A DNA stretch of 64,000 bases from Lepraria neglecta. Its lineage: Eukaryota > Ascomycota > Lecanoromycetes > Lecanorales > Stereocaulaceae. This document shows positions 47,141 to 59,299 of the stretch, piece by piece. How positions within the stretch are numbered: the stretch's first letter is position 1; each line of letters begins with the position of its first letter. Both the position numbers and the translations under genes were made by a program. Below the pieces are notes generated by a model. That model worked only from the letters and a program-made list of their open reading frames with translations. It made no database searches and had not been told where the DNA came from. Location: NCBI GenBank assembly GCA_033220425.1, contig CM065650.1, forward strand, positions 4,216,001-4,280,000, given 5' to 3'.

Positions 47141-48186
47141 TCATCCACCGTCACCATTTGCCAGAGGTTCTGGCGGCGCACTTGCCTCAGGAGCCGGCCG
47201 GTCTTTCCAGGTACTTTCGGCTTCCCCTTCCTGCTTATTAGTATGTTCCAGCCTCGCCTTCTTGGCTTGCCGCTTCTGCTCCCTCTTTGAGATTGGTTTT
47301 GGCGAGACATAGCCGTCTGCAACTTGGCTCTCCAGCACCTCAGCTTTTCTCTTGCCTTTCCCTTGCTTTGCTTTCGCCACCTTATCCGCCTGAGCAGGTC
47401 TTTCGGGCTTCTCACCCCCATACATCACATCAACAACCCCTCCATGGCTCCTCCTCTTCATTTCTGCCTGCACTATAGCACTCCTAGCTTCTCTTCCAAT
47501 GGCTTCTCCCCCTCTTTCCTGCCCGAGGCCCCACAGCATTGCCATGTTGATAACATCGGCCGGGCCCCGACACGCCAACGCTCTTTTGGCCTCACTGCTG
47601 ACAACGATTCCTCTTCCCCTAGTAACGCGTATCAATTGCGTAGCATTGCTGATCAAGTTTCTCCTGGAAGCGCCCCCATCGCTATTCAGAATCCCAGCAC
47701 CGTAGCAAATTTCGAACTTGATGCCCCTTTCTAATGCAACGGCGAGAGTCGTGTGTTTGAAGTAGAATGGAAATCGTGTACTCAGGTCGAGCGAAATGAG
47801 ATCGCATTCGAAGCCTAGGCAGGCCTGTTGGAGGCACTTCTCTGTGGTCGGTCGAAGCGCTACAATGTCATATGCTGAGCTGATGTTGTTCAAGCGGTGG
47901 TTTTGGGCAGGGTCTGAGAGGTGGACTGTGCAACGCCGGAGGATATGGAGAGACGGTGGAGTGCTGAAGGGTAGAGGAGAAGGTATCTGGTTTGTGATAT
48001 TTTCCGGAACTTTCCCTGAGATTGTGTGATTTAACGCAACAGTGTTGTAGCCCACTTCCTAAGGTCAGTGTCTGCTAGGAACTTCCTCAGAGCTGGAGGT
48101 GACTGACATTCTGCGAGAAAGGCAAGTGTCTGCTTTAGCTCCCCGAGATTGTCGGCGGCGTAAGGGATATTGAGATCATAGTACAT
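47141..48186 (-). CDS. RPP1: RNase P/MRP protein subunit Rpp1 (RPP30 family)
   Basis: Two exons (complement of 47141..48054 and 48108..48186) give 331 codons (330 aa). Exon 1 reads MYYDLNIPYAADNLGELKQT and LAFLAE, then joins to LGYNTVALNHTISGKVP. The TIM-barrel core is visible in YDIVALRPTTEKCLQQAC, CDLISLDLSTRFPFYFK, VALERGIKFEICYGAGI and LACRGPADVINMAMLWGL. The C-terminal 80 residues are lysine-rich and disordered (KRKAEVLESQ, SKREQKRQAKKARLEH), as in other fungi. The protein is part of RNase P, which trims pre-tRNA 5' ends, and of RNase MRP, which processes pre-rRNA. The acceptor is GGAAG, chosen because it keeps phase. Confidence 0.94.
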
Positions 48187-48493
48187 CCTCGCTCCTCCCC
48201 CTCGCCCCCTCGAGCTCCTTCACCTTCACAGTGTTTCGTGTTAATGATGCACACAGCTTGTAAAGGACTATCAAATCGTCGAAGATTTTAGAAAAACAAG
48301 CGAGCTAAGCCGCGGCTGAAATTGGGCGGGATTGCGCGAGGCTTTGCTCATCCTCGCTGTCACACGACAATTAGGCTTTTACACACTATGACGACCTGAT
48401 CATTACTGAGGATGGTCTGACGATGAGCTTTGTATCGTGCTAGTATCCTCGTCCTTATTCCCACTCGTTGCGCATTGGGGAGGCGAAGCCAGC
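48187..48493. promoter_or_regulatory. Divergent promoter of RPP1 and CK2 alpha
   Basis: 307 bases between divergent starts. It contains a pyrimidine-rich run near 48188-48228. No defined motif is claimed. Confidence 0.35.
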
Positions 48494-49725
48494 ATGGCGC
48501 GCGTATATGCGGACGTCAATCAGCATATGCCAAAGTCTTACTGGGAGTATGACAGCGTCAACATAACATGGGGAGTCCTGGAGAACTATGAGGTGGTCAG
48601 GAAAATAGGTGAGACTGTGCATCTGCGCTACAATCGAGAATGGACGTATGCTAACCATACGAAGGTCGAGGGAAATACTCTGAAGTCTTCGAAGGCATAA
48701 ACGTCGTCAACTACCAGAAATGCGTCATCAAAGTCCTCAAGCCGGTCAAGAAGAAGAAGATAAAGCGGGAGATCAAGATTCTACAAAATCTGTCGGGTGG
48801 GCCGAATGTTGTAGCCCTGCTGGACGTCGTGAGAGATAGCCAGAGCAAGACGCCGTCTCTGCTATTCGAGTACGTCAACAATACAGACTTCCGAAGCCTG
48901 TATCCCAAATTCGTGGACTACGATGTGCGATACTACATCTTTGAGCTGCTCAAGGTAAGTGCATGGCTGGAAGCAGGCAGTTATGATAGGATCAGCTAAC
49001 AAACGGGTCAGGCTCTGGACTTCTGTCACAGCAAAGGCATAATGCATCGAGATGTAAAGCCTCACAACGTCATGATAGATCATGAGAAAAGAAAAGTAAG
49101 TCCAAGAGAACAAACATAATCGTCCTCTGCTAATCACCCACAGCTGCGCCTTATTGATTGGGGCCTCGCCGAATTCTACCATCAAGGCACAGAGTACAAC
49201 GTCAGAGTAGCATCGAGGTACTTCAAGGGGCCCGAATTACTGGTTGATTTCCAAGAATACGACTATTCTCTGGACATGTGGTCGTTGGGAGCTATGTTCG
49301 CCTCCATGATCTTCCGAAAAGAGCCATTCTTTCACGGCAACAGCAACTCAGATCAGCTCGTCAAGATCGCCAAGGTTCTAGGAACAGATGACTTATTCGA
49401 ATATCTTGACAAATACGACATCGATCTAGACACGCAGTATGATGACATACTAGGAAGATTCCCGAAGAAGAATTGGCACGGCTTCGTGAATGCTGAGAAC
49501 CAAAGATTCGTTAGTAACGATGCTATCGACTTCCTTGACAAGTTACTCCGCTACGACCATCAGGTATGTGATTTATACCACGAAAGAGCCATATCAGCTG
49601 AAGTGTGCCCGATCTAACGCTATCTTTAGGAACGGCTGACCGCCAAGGAAGCGATGGCGCACCCATATTTCAGTCCGGTGAGGGCTGCGGCATCTTCATT
49701 AACGAACCATAGCTCTTCCGTGTAG
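48494..49725 (+). CDS. Casein kinase II catalytic alpha subunit
   Basis: Five exons (48494..48608, 48665..48954, 49012..49095, 49144..49563, 49630..49725) give 335 codons (334 aa), typical for CK2 alpha. It starts [20 protein letters not shown]. The glycine loop [12 protein letters not shown] spans the first intron. The CK2 basic cluster [18 protein letters not shown] follows the VIK lysine. The catalytic loop is [12 protein letters not shown], and the magnesium motif is DWG ([11 protein letters not shown]), the CK2 hallmark in place of [18 protein letters not shown] is the constitutively active activation segment. CK2 phosphorylates acidic Ser/Thr sites in nucleus and cytoplasm. The short C-terminus ends TNHSSSV. 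Confidence 0.97.
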
Positions 49726-50463
49726 ATACCAGGCACTGTGATTCCATCTTCGTCTCTTTCATCCCAGCGCTGCCTCTATCAGACACACTTCCCTCGCCAC
49801 CCACAAATCACCATGCTCTGCCCTTGAGCTCAGAAGCTATTTAAGAGAGCGCTTCACCTGGGCTCTCGGCGGTCTATATTGAGAAGACGTACATGACACA
49901 CTTTCTCCTACGACGTATGATACTACGACAGCATATTCCGATACCTATCACCTTCTGCATTCTCAATCCAGGCACAGTAGTAGGGACTGGGAAGGGGAAA
50001 CTGGATGACTTTTGCCCGTCCGGGCTGGAGGAACATATGAAGGTAGTCACCGCGGTCAGCAGGCGTTGGCTATATCTCCTAGACAGCTTCCTAGTGATAT
50101 TAATTACAATTTCTACCATTATCAGCAGCCATCTCACTCTTCCTCGTAGCGGTAGGAATAAACTGGAATTGCCCACTAACTTGCTGATGTTGTAGTCTGC
50201 GCTCAGAAACAACGACGGGTTTCATAGAAAGCTTTTGCATACAAAGATGTATGTATCCATCCTTAGAACAAGTTCACAACTGCGAGTTGAGTTCTAACTG
50301 CAATAGTTGGGCCTCTATGCCAGGCAAAGTGCTGTTCCATCGCAGCGAAGTAAGACCAAGCCCTAACCCTAAAATGTAGGCCGCTAAAGCTGCTATCAAA
50401 GATGAAGGCTTTCGACATGTTGACCCAGAGTTCTTGAAAATCGAGTGTTGATGTGACTCACTT
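49726..50463. other. Intergenic between CK2 alpha and valyl-tRNA synthetase
   Basis: About 740 bases without a gene. A telomere-like motif GCCCTAACCCTAAAAT lies near 50357-50372, roughly 100 bases before the synthetase leader exon; similar telo-box motifs occur in promoters of translation genes in several eukaryotes. Confidence 0.45.
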
Positions 50464-50620
50464 ATGACCTCGAACTTGTAAGTACTGAATCTACCCGCGC
50501 TCAATTGATATCTTGTCAAAATACTTCGAAGGGCGCTATTTGTGCGCGCTCCAGTCTGGGGACTTATTGGAGCTCGACAACGTGCCACAATGGCTTTGAA
50601 CGCCGCATCCCATAACTCTA
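50464..50620 (+). other. Possible mitochondrial leader exons of valyl-tRNA synthetase
   Basis: An ATG at 50464 opens MTSN and a consensus GTAAGT donor at 50478. An acceptor AG at 50530-50531 joins it, in phase, to LALFVRAPVWGLIGARQRAT, directly ahead of the internal ATG at 50590. The extension is rich in arginine and lacks acidic residues, as in mitochondrial presequences. Use of this exon is inferred. Confidence 0.5.
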
Positions 50621-53600
50621 GTAAGCTTCGATTCGAATGCAGATACACCAATTACCTCAGGTCTAACACTGAGAACACAGCTGGCGAGAAAACCGGTCCA
50701 GTATCAGGACAGCCCCCCTCTGCGTCACAAGAAACTACCGCAGCTCTCCTCGGAGCTTCAAAAGATGACCCAATGGGACAACACGAAGGCGGGCAAGATA
50801 GAGGAGACAAAGATGCCCCAAAGAAGATGAAGAGCGAGAAAGAACGTATGTACCCAGGCTAGCAAGACTTTGCGCGCTGCTAGACATGATAATGACACCA
50901 GTATCTCTAACAGTTTCTTCTAGTCGAGAAGGAGCGCAAGAAGGCGGAAAAACAGAAGAAGTTTGACGAGAAGAAAGCGAAGACTGCTACGGCGTCGGCT
51001 GCGCCAGCTACGTCGAAGACGAAGGAAAAGAAGGCTAAGCAGGAGTCGACGAAGGAGGAGCCTCTGCCTGAGTTCGAGTGGTATGTTGGCACTGGGAAGA
51101 AGAAGGGTGTGTCAAGATGGTTACCCCTGTCTACATATGACCAATTCTGGCTAACGCCCGTCCAGAGCTCAGATCTTTCGAGGACCCATTATACAAAGCC
51201 TACATCCCCAAAGCCGTAGAGTCGGAATGGTACGCATGGTGGGAGAAGTCAGGATTCTTCGAGCCCGGGTTCGGACCTGATGGCAAAATCAAGAGCAAGG
51301 GTTACTTCGTCATTCCAGAACCGCCTCCAAACGTGACAGGATCTCTACATATGGGCCATGCTTTACCGAACGCACTCCAAGATACTTTGATACGGTGGAA
51401 TCGGATGCGGGGGTTAACTACCCTATGGCTGCCTGGTTGTGACCATGCCGGCATATCTACGCAAGCTGTTGTTGAAAAAATGATCATGAGACATGAGGGC
51501 AAAACGAGACACGACCTCGGTAGACCGGCTCTTATTGAGAAGATCTGGGAGTGGAAGGAGAAATACCACAAGAACATCAATATGGCCTTGAAACGTATGG
51601 GTGGTTCCTTCGATTGGACGAGAGAGGCCTTCACAATGAACCCAACCTTTACCGCAGCTGTGACGGAGACATTCTGCAGCCTGCATGAAGAAGGTCTCAT
51701 CTATCGATCGAATCGTCTTGTTAATTGGTGTACAGCACTGAACACGTCTCTATCTAATCTGGAGGTTGACAGCAAAGAGTTGGAAGGAAAGACGCTACTT
51801 GATGTTCCTGGATATGAAAAGAAGATCGAATTCGGCGTGATAACTCATTTCCAGTATGAGATCGAGGGAAGTAGTGAGAAGATCGAAGTTGCTACAACCC
51901 GGCCAGAGACCATGCTGGGTGATACTGGGATTGCTGTCAATCCCAGTGACGAGCGATACAAGCATCTCGTTGGCAAATACGCTACACATCCGTTCGTCAA
52001 GCGACGACTGCCCATCTTCACTGATGACTACGTTGATGTCAACTTTGGTACGGGTGCTGTCAAAATGACACCAGCGCACGACCCTAACGATTTCGAGATT
52101 GGCAAGAGACATGGCCTAGACTTCATCAGTATCCTCAATGATAATGGTACCCTGAACCACAATACAGGGGATTTCCAAGGTACCAAGCGATTCGACGCTA
52201 GGTATAAAGTCGTCGAGGCGCTTAAAGAAAAAGGGCTCTACGTCAAATGGGAGAACAATGCCATGAATGTTCCAATGTGCCAGAAATCAAAAGACGTGAT
52301 TGAACCCATAATGAAACCGCAATGGTGGATGAAAATGAAAGGCGGCATGGCGGACGCTGCCATAAAAGTTGTGAGAGACAAGAAGATTACCATCAGACCA
52401 GAGAAGTCAGAGAGGGATTACTTCCGATGGATGGAACACATTAATGATTGGTGTCTGTCAAGACAACTGTGGTGGGGCCATCAACCTCCAGCGTACTTCG
52501 TTGATATCGAGGGCGAGCCTGGAGATGATGCTGATGGCGAACGATGGGTCACTGGAAGGACGCAGGAAGCAGCAGAAGAAAAGGCAAAAGCCAAGTTCCC
52601 GGGCAAGAAGATCAAAGTGACCAGGGACCCGGATGTGCTTGATACGTGGTTCTCCTCTGGACTTTGGCCATTCGCAACATTGGGCTGGCCCGAGAAGACA
52701 CCTGATCTTGAAAAGCTCTATCCTACGTCTATGCTTGAGACTGGTTGGGATATTCTGTTCTTCTGGGTTGCTAGAATGATCATGTTTGGCGTTAAGATGA
52801 CCGGACAGGTCCCGTTTACGGAAGTCTATTGCCACTCTCTTGTACGAGACTCGGAGGGCAGGAAGATGTCGAAGTCACTGGGAAACGTTATCGACCCTCT
52901 CGATGTCATGGGTGGGATCACGCTGCAGGCGCTACACGACAAGCTAAAGGTTGGCAACCTTGATCCTAAGGAGCTCGAAACAGCAACGAGGTTCCAGAAG
53001 ACTTCCTTCCCAGACGGCATACCTGAGTGTGGTGCTGATGCTTTGCGATTTTCCTTGGTAAATTACACAACAGGAGGTAAGACAATCATAAGCTAGCATT
53101 CTATACATCCACTAATACCTCCTAGGCGGTGATATCGCCTTCGACATTAAACAAATGCACGGCTACCGCAAATTCTGCAACAAAATCTACCAAGCAACGA
53201 AATACGTTCTTGGCAAACTCGACTCCTCATTCAAACCCCAAAGGCCTCCCACAAGAAGCGGCAACGAATCTCTCGCCGAGCTCTGGATTCTTCACAAGTT
53301 CAACACGGCCACCGCAGAAATCAACGCGGCACTCACCGCCCGTGAGTTCTCTCAAGCTACCAAAACATCCTACGAGTATTGGTACAACCACCTCTGCGAC
53401 GTCTACATCGAAAATTCCAAATCCATCATACAGGATGGTACTCCAGCAGAACAAGAATCCGCCAAGCAAACCCTTTACACAGCCCTTGAAGGCGGCCTCA
53501 CAATAATCCACCCCTTCATGCCCTTCCTGACCGAAGAGCTCTGGCAGCGCCTTCCACGCAGGCCCGACGACACCTGCCCTTCTATCGTATTAGCTGCATA

Positions 53601-54141
53601 CCCCCAACACAACCCCGAGCTTGATGATCCAGCTAGCGAAGAAGCCTATGAGCTCATTCTTGCTGTGGCGAAAGCTATCCGCTCCTTAGCGGCCGAATAC
53701 GCCATCAAAGAATCAGCAAATATCCACATCCAACTCTTCACCCCACAAGCCCACCAAACCTGCGAAGCCCAACTCGCCTCCATCAAATCCCTAGCAGGAA
53801 AACCCATGCTTGGCTCCGGCGCCTCTATCTCCCTCCTCTCGGCGAACGACGCCAAACCCGCTGGTTGCGTAGCACAAGCTGTTAATGCTGAGGCCGCTTG
53901 TTACCTCCTCGTCAAAGGACGTGTAGATATTGACGCAGAAATCAATAAAGCTAAGATAAGGTTGGCGAAGGCCAGTGAGGGTGTTAGGAAGCAGAGGAAG
54001 ATTATGGATGGGTTGGAGAAGGCGGGGAAGATGGAGGGAGAGATTGCGGAGACGGAAACGAGGAGGTTAGAGGATACGAGGAGGGAGGTTGGGGTTTTGG
54101 AGGGGAGTGTGAGTCAGTTTGAGCGTTTGAAGCTTGAATAG
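50590..54141 (+). CDS. VAS1: Valyl-tRNA synthetase
   Basis: From the internal ATG, five exons (50590..50620, 50681..50845, 50924..51106, 51166..53076, 53126..54141) sum to 1102 codons (1101 aa), matching yeast Vas1. A lysine-rich N-terminal extension ([18 protein letters not shown] once counted Leu for the junction) leads to the class I catalytic domain: HIGH motif in [20 protein letters not shown] (about residue 188), the editing domain with [18 protein letters not shown], and KMSKS in [17 protein letters not shown] (about residue 693). Then come the anticodon-binding helix bundle and a C-terminal coiled coil ([20 protein letters not shown]). It charges tRNA-Val and clears mis-charged Thr. 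An upstream exon may provide a mitochondrial form. The 60-base first intron (50621-50680) preserves frame whether removed or not. Confidence 0.95.
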
Positions 54142-54626
54142 GGGACAAGAGGATTTGCAGGGTCGGCTGAGATGGCAAGATACGAAGACGGTGGAGAAGT
54201 GATGGGATGGAAAGAGCAGAGGTATTTACATACGGTGCTGGAAAGGTGGCAATGCGTTGCGGTGTAGAGTTGTGTACGTAAATCGAGGGTAGACATGCAA
54301 TTTTCCGTTCAACTTGATGCAGCGGAAAGTGATGGTGAATCGATGATTAGGAGGTGCAGGTGTAGTCCAAGACAGAAAAAGAATAGTGTAAGACGCTCAT
54401 GCCCCGTTTCATGAGTTACCAAAGGAGAGTGTGAGTCGATTTGAGAAATTGCAAGCAGTGAGGAAGGAAGTAGAAAATGATGGCTTAGTGATGGACAGTT
54501 TGGTGCAGTAGAGCTTGAGATACTCGTTTCCGGCTTTGCGCATCTCAGGTGGTAGGCAATGAAAGGTGGAAGAAATTCTACACAGTAAAAGTCTCGAATA
54601 TCTGAAGCTGATGTACACTGCCTCTA
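54142..54626. other. Intergenic between convergent VAS1 and ATP3
   Basis: No gene recognised in about 485 bases; presumably two 3' untranslated regions. Confidence 0.5.
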
Positions 54627-55749
54627 TCACTCCTCGGATGCGGAAGCTCCTGTGATGATTTCGACCAACTCTCCTGTGATGACGGCTTGACGAGTACGAT
54701 TGTATAGAATTTGGAACTTGTTGATCATGTCGCCTGCGTTCTTTGAGGCGTTCTTGAGGTGAAAAGTTAGTGATACGTAGTTGAGGCGGAAAGGGAGTGC
54801 TTGGTGACTTACGTCCATAGCGTTGCGGCGGGCTGACTGCTCGCATGCGTGGCCTTCTGCCAGAGCCCAGTAAAGGGAATTTGCAAGTGCGTATTCCCGG
54901 AGATTGGCGAGCACCTCATCGTCAATTTCGAATTGGGCGAATTGCGCTGAGAAGTGTCAGTAGGCATTCCAAGTATCGTGTTGAAAGATGTGACTTGCGT
55001 GAATTGGCAATCGCCTCCTCCGAGAATGCCTCAATAGGCGTAGCTTCGTAACTGGTCGCATTGATGAACTTGTTGTACATGATCTGCACATCACCATAGT
55101 CCGTAGGCAGCAGGGAGACCTGATCAGCAATAGCCTGAGCATCCGCAAACGTAGGCACATCCTTCCCAACACCCGCAAAGCTCAGCCTAATATTCTTGGC
55201 ACTCGATCTGCTCAACTGCGCTTTGCACTTCTCGCCCAGTACAACGAGATCGGAATTAGGCTTCTTCTCCAACATCCTTCGCGTTGCTCTCGTCAAGCCA
55301 GAGTGGATACCACCGCAGAGACCCTTGTCGGAGCTGGCGACGATGATGAGGGTTTTCTTATCCTCTCCCTCAATGGGCTTTGTTTCGGCTTTCTCGAAGA
55401 CCGTGTTGGATGTTTCACCGTAGCTTCGAGACTCAGTCATTGCGCGTTGGGCTCGGTTGAGTTTGGTGGAGGCAACGATTTTCATGGTCTTGGTAATTTT
55501 CTCGATGTTTTTGATGGACTTCAGGCGCTGCTCGATTTCTCGGAGGGTGGCATAACTGGCTGCGTTGGGGGCCACGGGCCTGTGATACGATGTTATTGTT
55601 AGCAATCGTTCGCTGAGCTGAGTCTGCCAACTTTCCAGTCGTCGAGAAGCTTCGAGGAAGCTGGTATGGGGGTTGCTCGTGGACACAGCTTACCGGACGG
55701 ACGCCGCGGCTCCAGCATTGAGAGCTGGCCTGACTGCTCGTGAGAGCAT
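54627..55749 (-). CDS. ATP3: Mitochondrial ATP synthase gamma subunit
   Basis: Four exons (complement of 54627..54752, 54813..54946, 54999..55579, 55694..55749) sum to 299 codons (298 aa). The presequence [19 protein letters not shown] is followed by [20 protein letters not shown] and [20 protein letters not shown], the N-terminal rotor helix. [19 protein letters not shown] is the conserved central segment. The C-terminal helix is [20 protein letters not shown] to [15 protein letters not shown]. It is the central rotor stalk of F1. The third junction uses a GC donor (C|GCAAGT, donor at 54998-54997); with it the protein reads [20 protein letters not shown] as in homologues, while no GT donor nearby keeps phase. 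Confidence 0.96.
54947..54998 (-). other. GC-AG intron in ATP3
   Basis: The 52-base intron begins GCAAGT and ends CTCAG. The donor is otherwise a perfect consensus, and the junction restores a conserved segment. GC-AG introns are a small minority in fungi. Confidence 0.8.
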
Positions 55750-56187
55750 CTTGAAAGAGATAACACCAAGGGAAAGGAGGGAAGGCAATTGACCCTTCAC
55801 TGGTGCTGAGCAATGAAGGTCAATTGGTTGCTGCTTCTGCTTGAGCTCCTGCTGCTAAACACGAGTTGAGGTTCGGCGGAGGTTTCTCAAATTTTACTAG
55901 CTCAATCGCGACTAGTACTTCGCCTTAACCTTTTACCGCCACCGCAACTTCGGTTGAAGGCATTCTTCTTACTTCTTCAGTCATTCCTTGTCACTCATTT
56001 GCATGTGTCACTCGTAACGGAGACGTTTCTCTTACTTCCTCAACCACAGCTACAATCCTACTCGAGGGCATGATATCCTTACTTTTCACTCCGAGTTCGT
56101 ATTGAGATCGGCTAGTTGGAACTCGCGGAAAACAGCTCAAACCCGCCTCAGGAGTCCTGATCCTCTTCAATCACACGCCTCGAAACC
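55750..56187. promoter_or_regulatory. Divergent promoter region of ATP3 and TOP1
   Basis: About 440 bases between divergent starts, without coding evidence. No clear TATA box. Confidence 0.4.
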
Positions 56188-59100
56188 ATGAGTTCCTCAG
56201 ACGATGACGTGCCTCTGGCAAAGACCCCCAAGTCTAAAGGTACCATGAACGGTATGTACCCTCACTTCCTCGAGATTTGGCTTTGAGAAGGCGCCCCCTG
56301 GCGTTGGTAGGGCAAGCCGCCTACACATTGTTGCAGCCTCCGTTGTTGATCTTGGCTCACTCCTTCGCTCGTTTTGAACTACTTGTTTCACTTGTCACTG
56401 ACGGCATGGGTTTAGGAAATGGTCATAAGTCTAACGATATCATCCCTAAGAGCGTCGACAAGGCAATGGACAAGGCAAACCCCCCGGCCGCCAACGGAGC
56501 ACCCGGCATATCCATCAGGAATGGTCCTATGGACGAGATGGAGATTGATGGACCCGAGGTCAATGGCAAGGCTAGCAGCAAGCGGAAATCCCGTGGAAGC
56601 ATGGGCAAGGGGAAGTCCTACAAGAAAGCCAGCGACGAAGACGATGAAGACGAAGAGCCACTGGTGCGTTCTGAGGGAAATTCACGTGTGAAGTGAGGGA
56701 TGACGATGCTAATTCGTCATAGAGTAAGCGGCGTCGTGTGTCCAAGGGCAAGAAGAAGGTCGATTCCGACTCAGATTCCGATGACACTCCACTTGTCTCC
56801 AAAAAGCCCAAAGCCAAATCTCCGACGGTCATGAGAAAGCCTGTCAAAGCATCAGAGACAGCTATTGGTGAGTCCGAGGACTCCGATGCGCCCTTGGGGG
56901 TGAAGCTCGCCAAAGAAAAGGCTACAATCCAAAAGCGTGCAGAGAAAGAGGCCAAGGCTATACGGAAGGAAGAGAAGGAAGGCTCAGCAAAGAAGCAAGC
57001 GAATGGTACTACTCCTTCATCTTCGAAGAGGAAGAGCAACGGGGTTAGAAAGGAGGGCTCCGGTGATGACGTTCCTTTGTCCAGCAAGGCTGCTGGCAAG
57101 AGAAAGGCTGTCTCCAAGCCCGAAGCGTTAACTCCAAAGAAGAAGGGCAAAGCGCTCAAGAAAGAGGAAACTGAGCAGGATCGAGAGGCAGAGGAAGAAG
57201 AGGAGGAATACCGTTGGTGGGAAGATCCTACAAAAGGCGATGGCACCAAGAAATGGGATACGTTGGAGCATGCTGGTGTAGTCTTTCCTCCACCGTATCA
57301 GCCCCTACCAAAAAACGTCCAGATGCGATACGATGGGACACCAGTGAGAATGGCACCGGAAGCCGAAGAGGTTGCTGGATTCTTTGGTGCTATGCTGAAC
57401 TCCACTCACAACGTCGAAAATCCCACATTTCAGAAAAATTTCTTTGACGATTTCACGAAGGTGCTGAAGGAAACAGGTGGAGCTACAGACAAACAAGGCA
57501 ACAAAGTCAATATCAAGGAGTTTAGCAAATGCGATTTCCAGCCGATCTTCGATTACTATGATGCTCAACGCGCCGAGAAGAAGGCGCTTCCTGGTGCAGA
57601 GAAGAAGCAGTTGAAGGCAGAGAAAGATGCCGCCGAAGCCACTTACATGTACTGCATGTGGGATGGTCGCAAGCAGAAGGTCGGTAATTTCCGTGTCGAA
57701 CCTCCTTCATTGTTCCGTGGCCGTGGCGACCACCCAAAGACAGGCAGAGTCAAGAAGCGGGTGCAGCCGGAACAGATCACCATCAACATTGGAAGCGAAG
57801 CTACTGTCCCTGCGCCACCAGACGGACATCGCTGGAAGGAGATCAAGCATGATAAGGAAGGCACCTGGCTGGCAATGTGGCAAGAAAACATTAATGGCGC
57901 CTACAAATATGTTATGCTTGCTGCCAATTCCGACATCAAAGGCCAAAGCGACTACAAGAAATTCGAGAAGGCACGGGAGCTGAAGGTATGCCATTGACTA
58001 TTGCTGCTACTGTGATCCAGACTAACGGTTTAGAAACACATCGATCACATTCGTAAAGACTACGAGAAAGAGCTGAGGTCCGAAGTCATGGCAGAACGCC
58101 AACGCGCAACAGCTGTGTACCTTATTGACCAGTTTGCTCTTCGTGCCGGGAACGAAAAAGGCGACGATGAGGCAGACACTGTCGGTTGCTGTTCGCTGAA
58201 GTTCGAGCACATAACCCTCAAGCCTCCGAATAAAGTCATCTTCGATTTCCTGGGAAAGGACAGTATCCGATTTTATGATGAAGTGGAAGTCGTACCTCAA
58301 GTTTTCAAGAACCTGAAGATCTTCAAGAAATCTCCCAAGACTGATGGTGACGAAATCTTTGATCGTTTGACGGTATGTAGATGCTTAGTATCTGCTCATG
58401 CTATGAATACTGACGGGTCCACAGACCACTCAACTCAATAAGCATCTGTCCGGTTACATGACCGGATTGACGGCTAAGGTCTTCCGTACCTACAACGCCT
58501 CTTTCACCATGGCTAATCTTCTACGCGACATGAAACTGACGGGCAGTATTGCAGAAAAGGTGGTAGACTACAATGAGGCCAATCGCAGAGTCGCAATTCT
58601 CTGCAATCACAAGCGCACCGTTGCCGCAGCACACGAAACCCAGATGGGGAAGCTAGGTGACCGAATCAAGGGTCTCAAGTATCAGAAATGGCGTGTCAAG
58701 CAAATGATGCTCGACATCGATTCTAAAATCAAGAAGAAGGGTGCCGAGTATTTCGAGCTCGAAGACGATCTAGATCAAGAATGGATCCTTGAACATCAGA
58801 ATTTCCTTGTTGAGGAGCAACGCCAGAAGATTGAGAAGAAGTTCAACAAGGAGAATGAGAAGCTGGTAGCTGAGGGTGGGAAGGAGATGAAACATAAGGA
58901 ATTGGAAGAACGGATGGAGGTCGCTGATGACTTGGCCAAAAAATTCAAGAAGGAGAACAAGTCGGGCAAGGTTGAGGCGGAAGGCAAGGGACCCACGATC
59001 GAGAAGTGCGAAGCCAGTCTGGAGAAGCTGGACCAACGAATCCAGAACATGCTCTTCCAAGCCAAGGACAAGGAAAGCAACAAAGAAGTGGCCTTAGGCA

Positions 59101-59299
59101 CTTCCAAGATTGTGGGAATTCCGTCCTCCAGTTTCAGATTCAGGGTGCTGACAGATACTCGCAGAACTATATCGATCCGCGTCTCACAGTGGTCTTTTCG
59201 AAGAAATTCGATGTGCCTATCGAGAAGTTCTTTTCCAAGACTCTACGGGAGAAGTTTGATTGGGCAATCAAGTCAGTAGATGAGGACTGGGAGTTCTAA
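56188..59299 (+). CDS. TOP1: DNA topoisomerase I (type IB)
   Basis: Six exons (56188..56251, 56416..56663, 56723..57985, 58034..58372, 58425..59111, 59165..59299) give 912 codons (911 aa). The N-terminal 330 residues are a charged, KR/E-rich disordered region ([10 protein letters not shown]-type nuclear signals). The core domain begins at [20 protein letters not shown] and includes [38 protein letters not shown] and [20 protein letters not shown] (catalytic Arg/Lys region). [19 protein letters not shown] carries the second catalytic Arg, followed by a linker coiled coil. The active-site tyrosine is in [18 protein letters not shown] (about Y869), in the last exon of 44 codons. The enzyme relaxes supercoils ahead of replication and transcription. 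Confidence 0.97.

Noticed and set aside
59112-59279. TOP1 ending at 59279 without an intron
   Set aside because: That frame loses the active-site tyrosine; the GT-AG intron at 59112-59164 restores SKINYIDPR.
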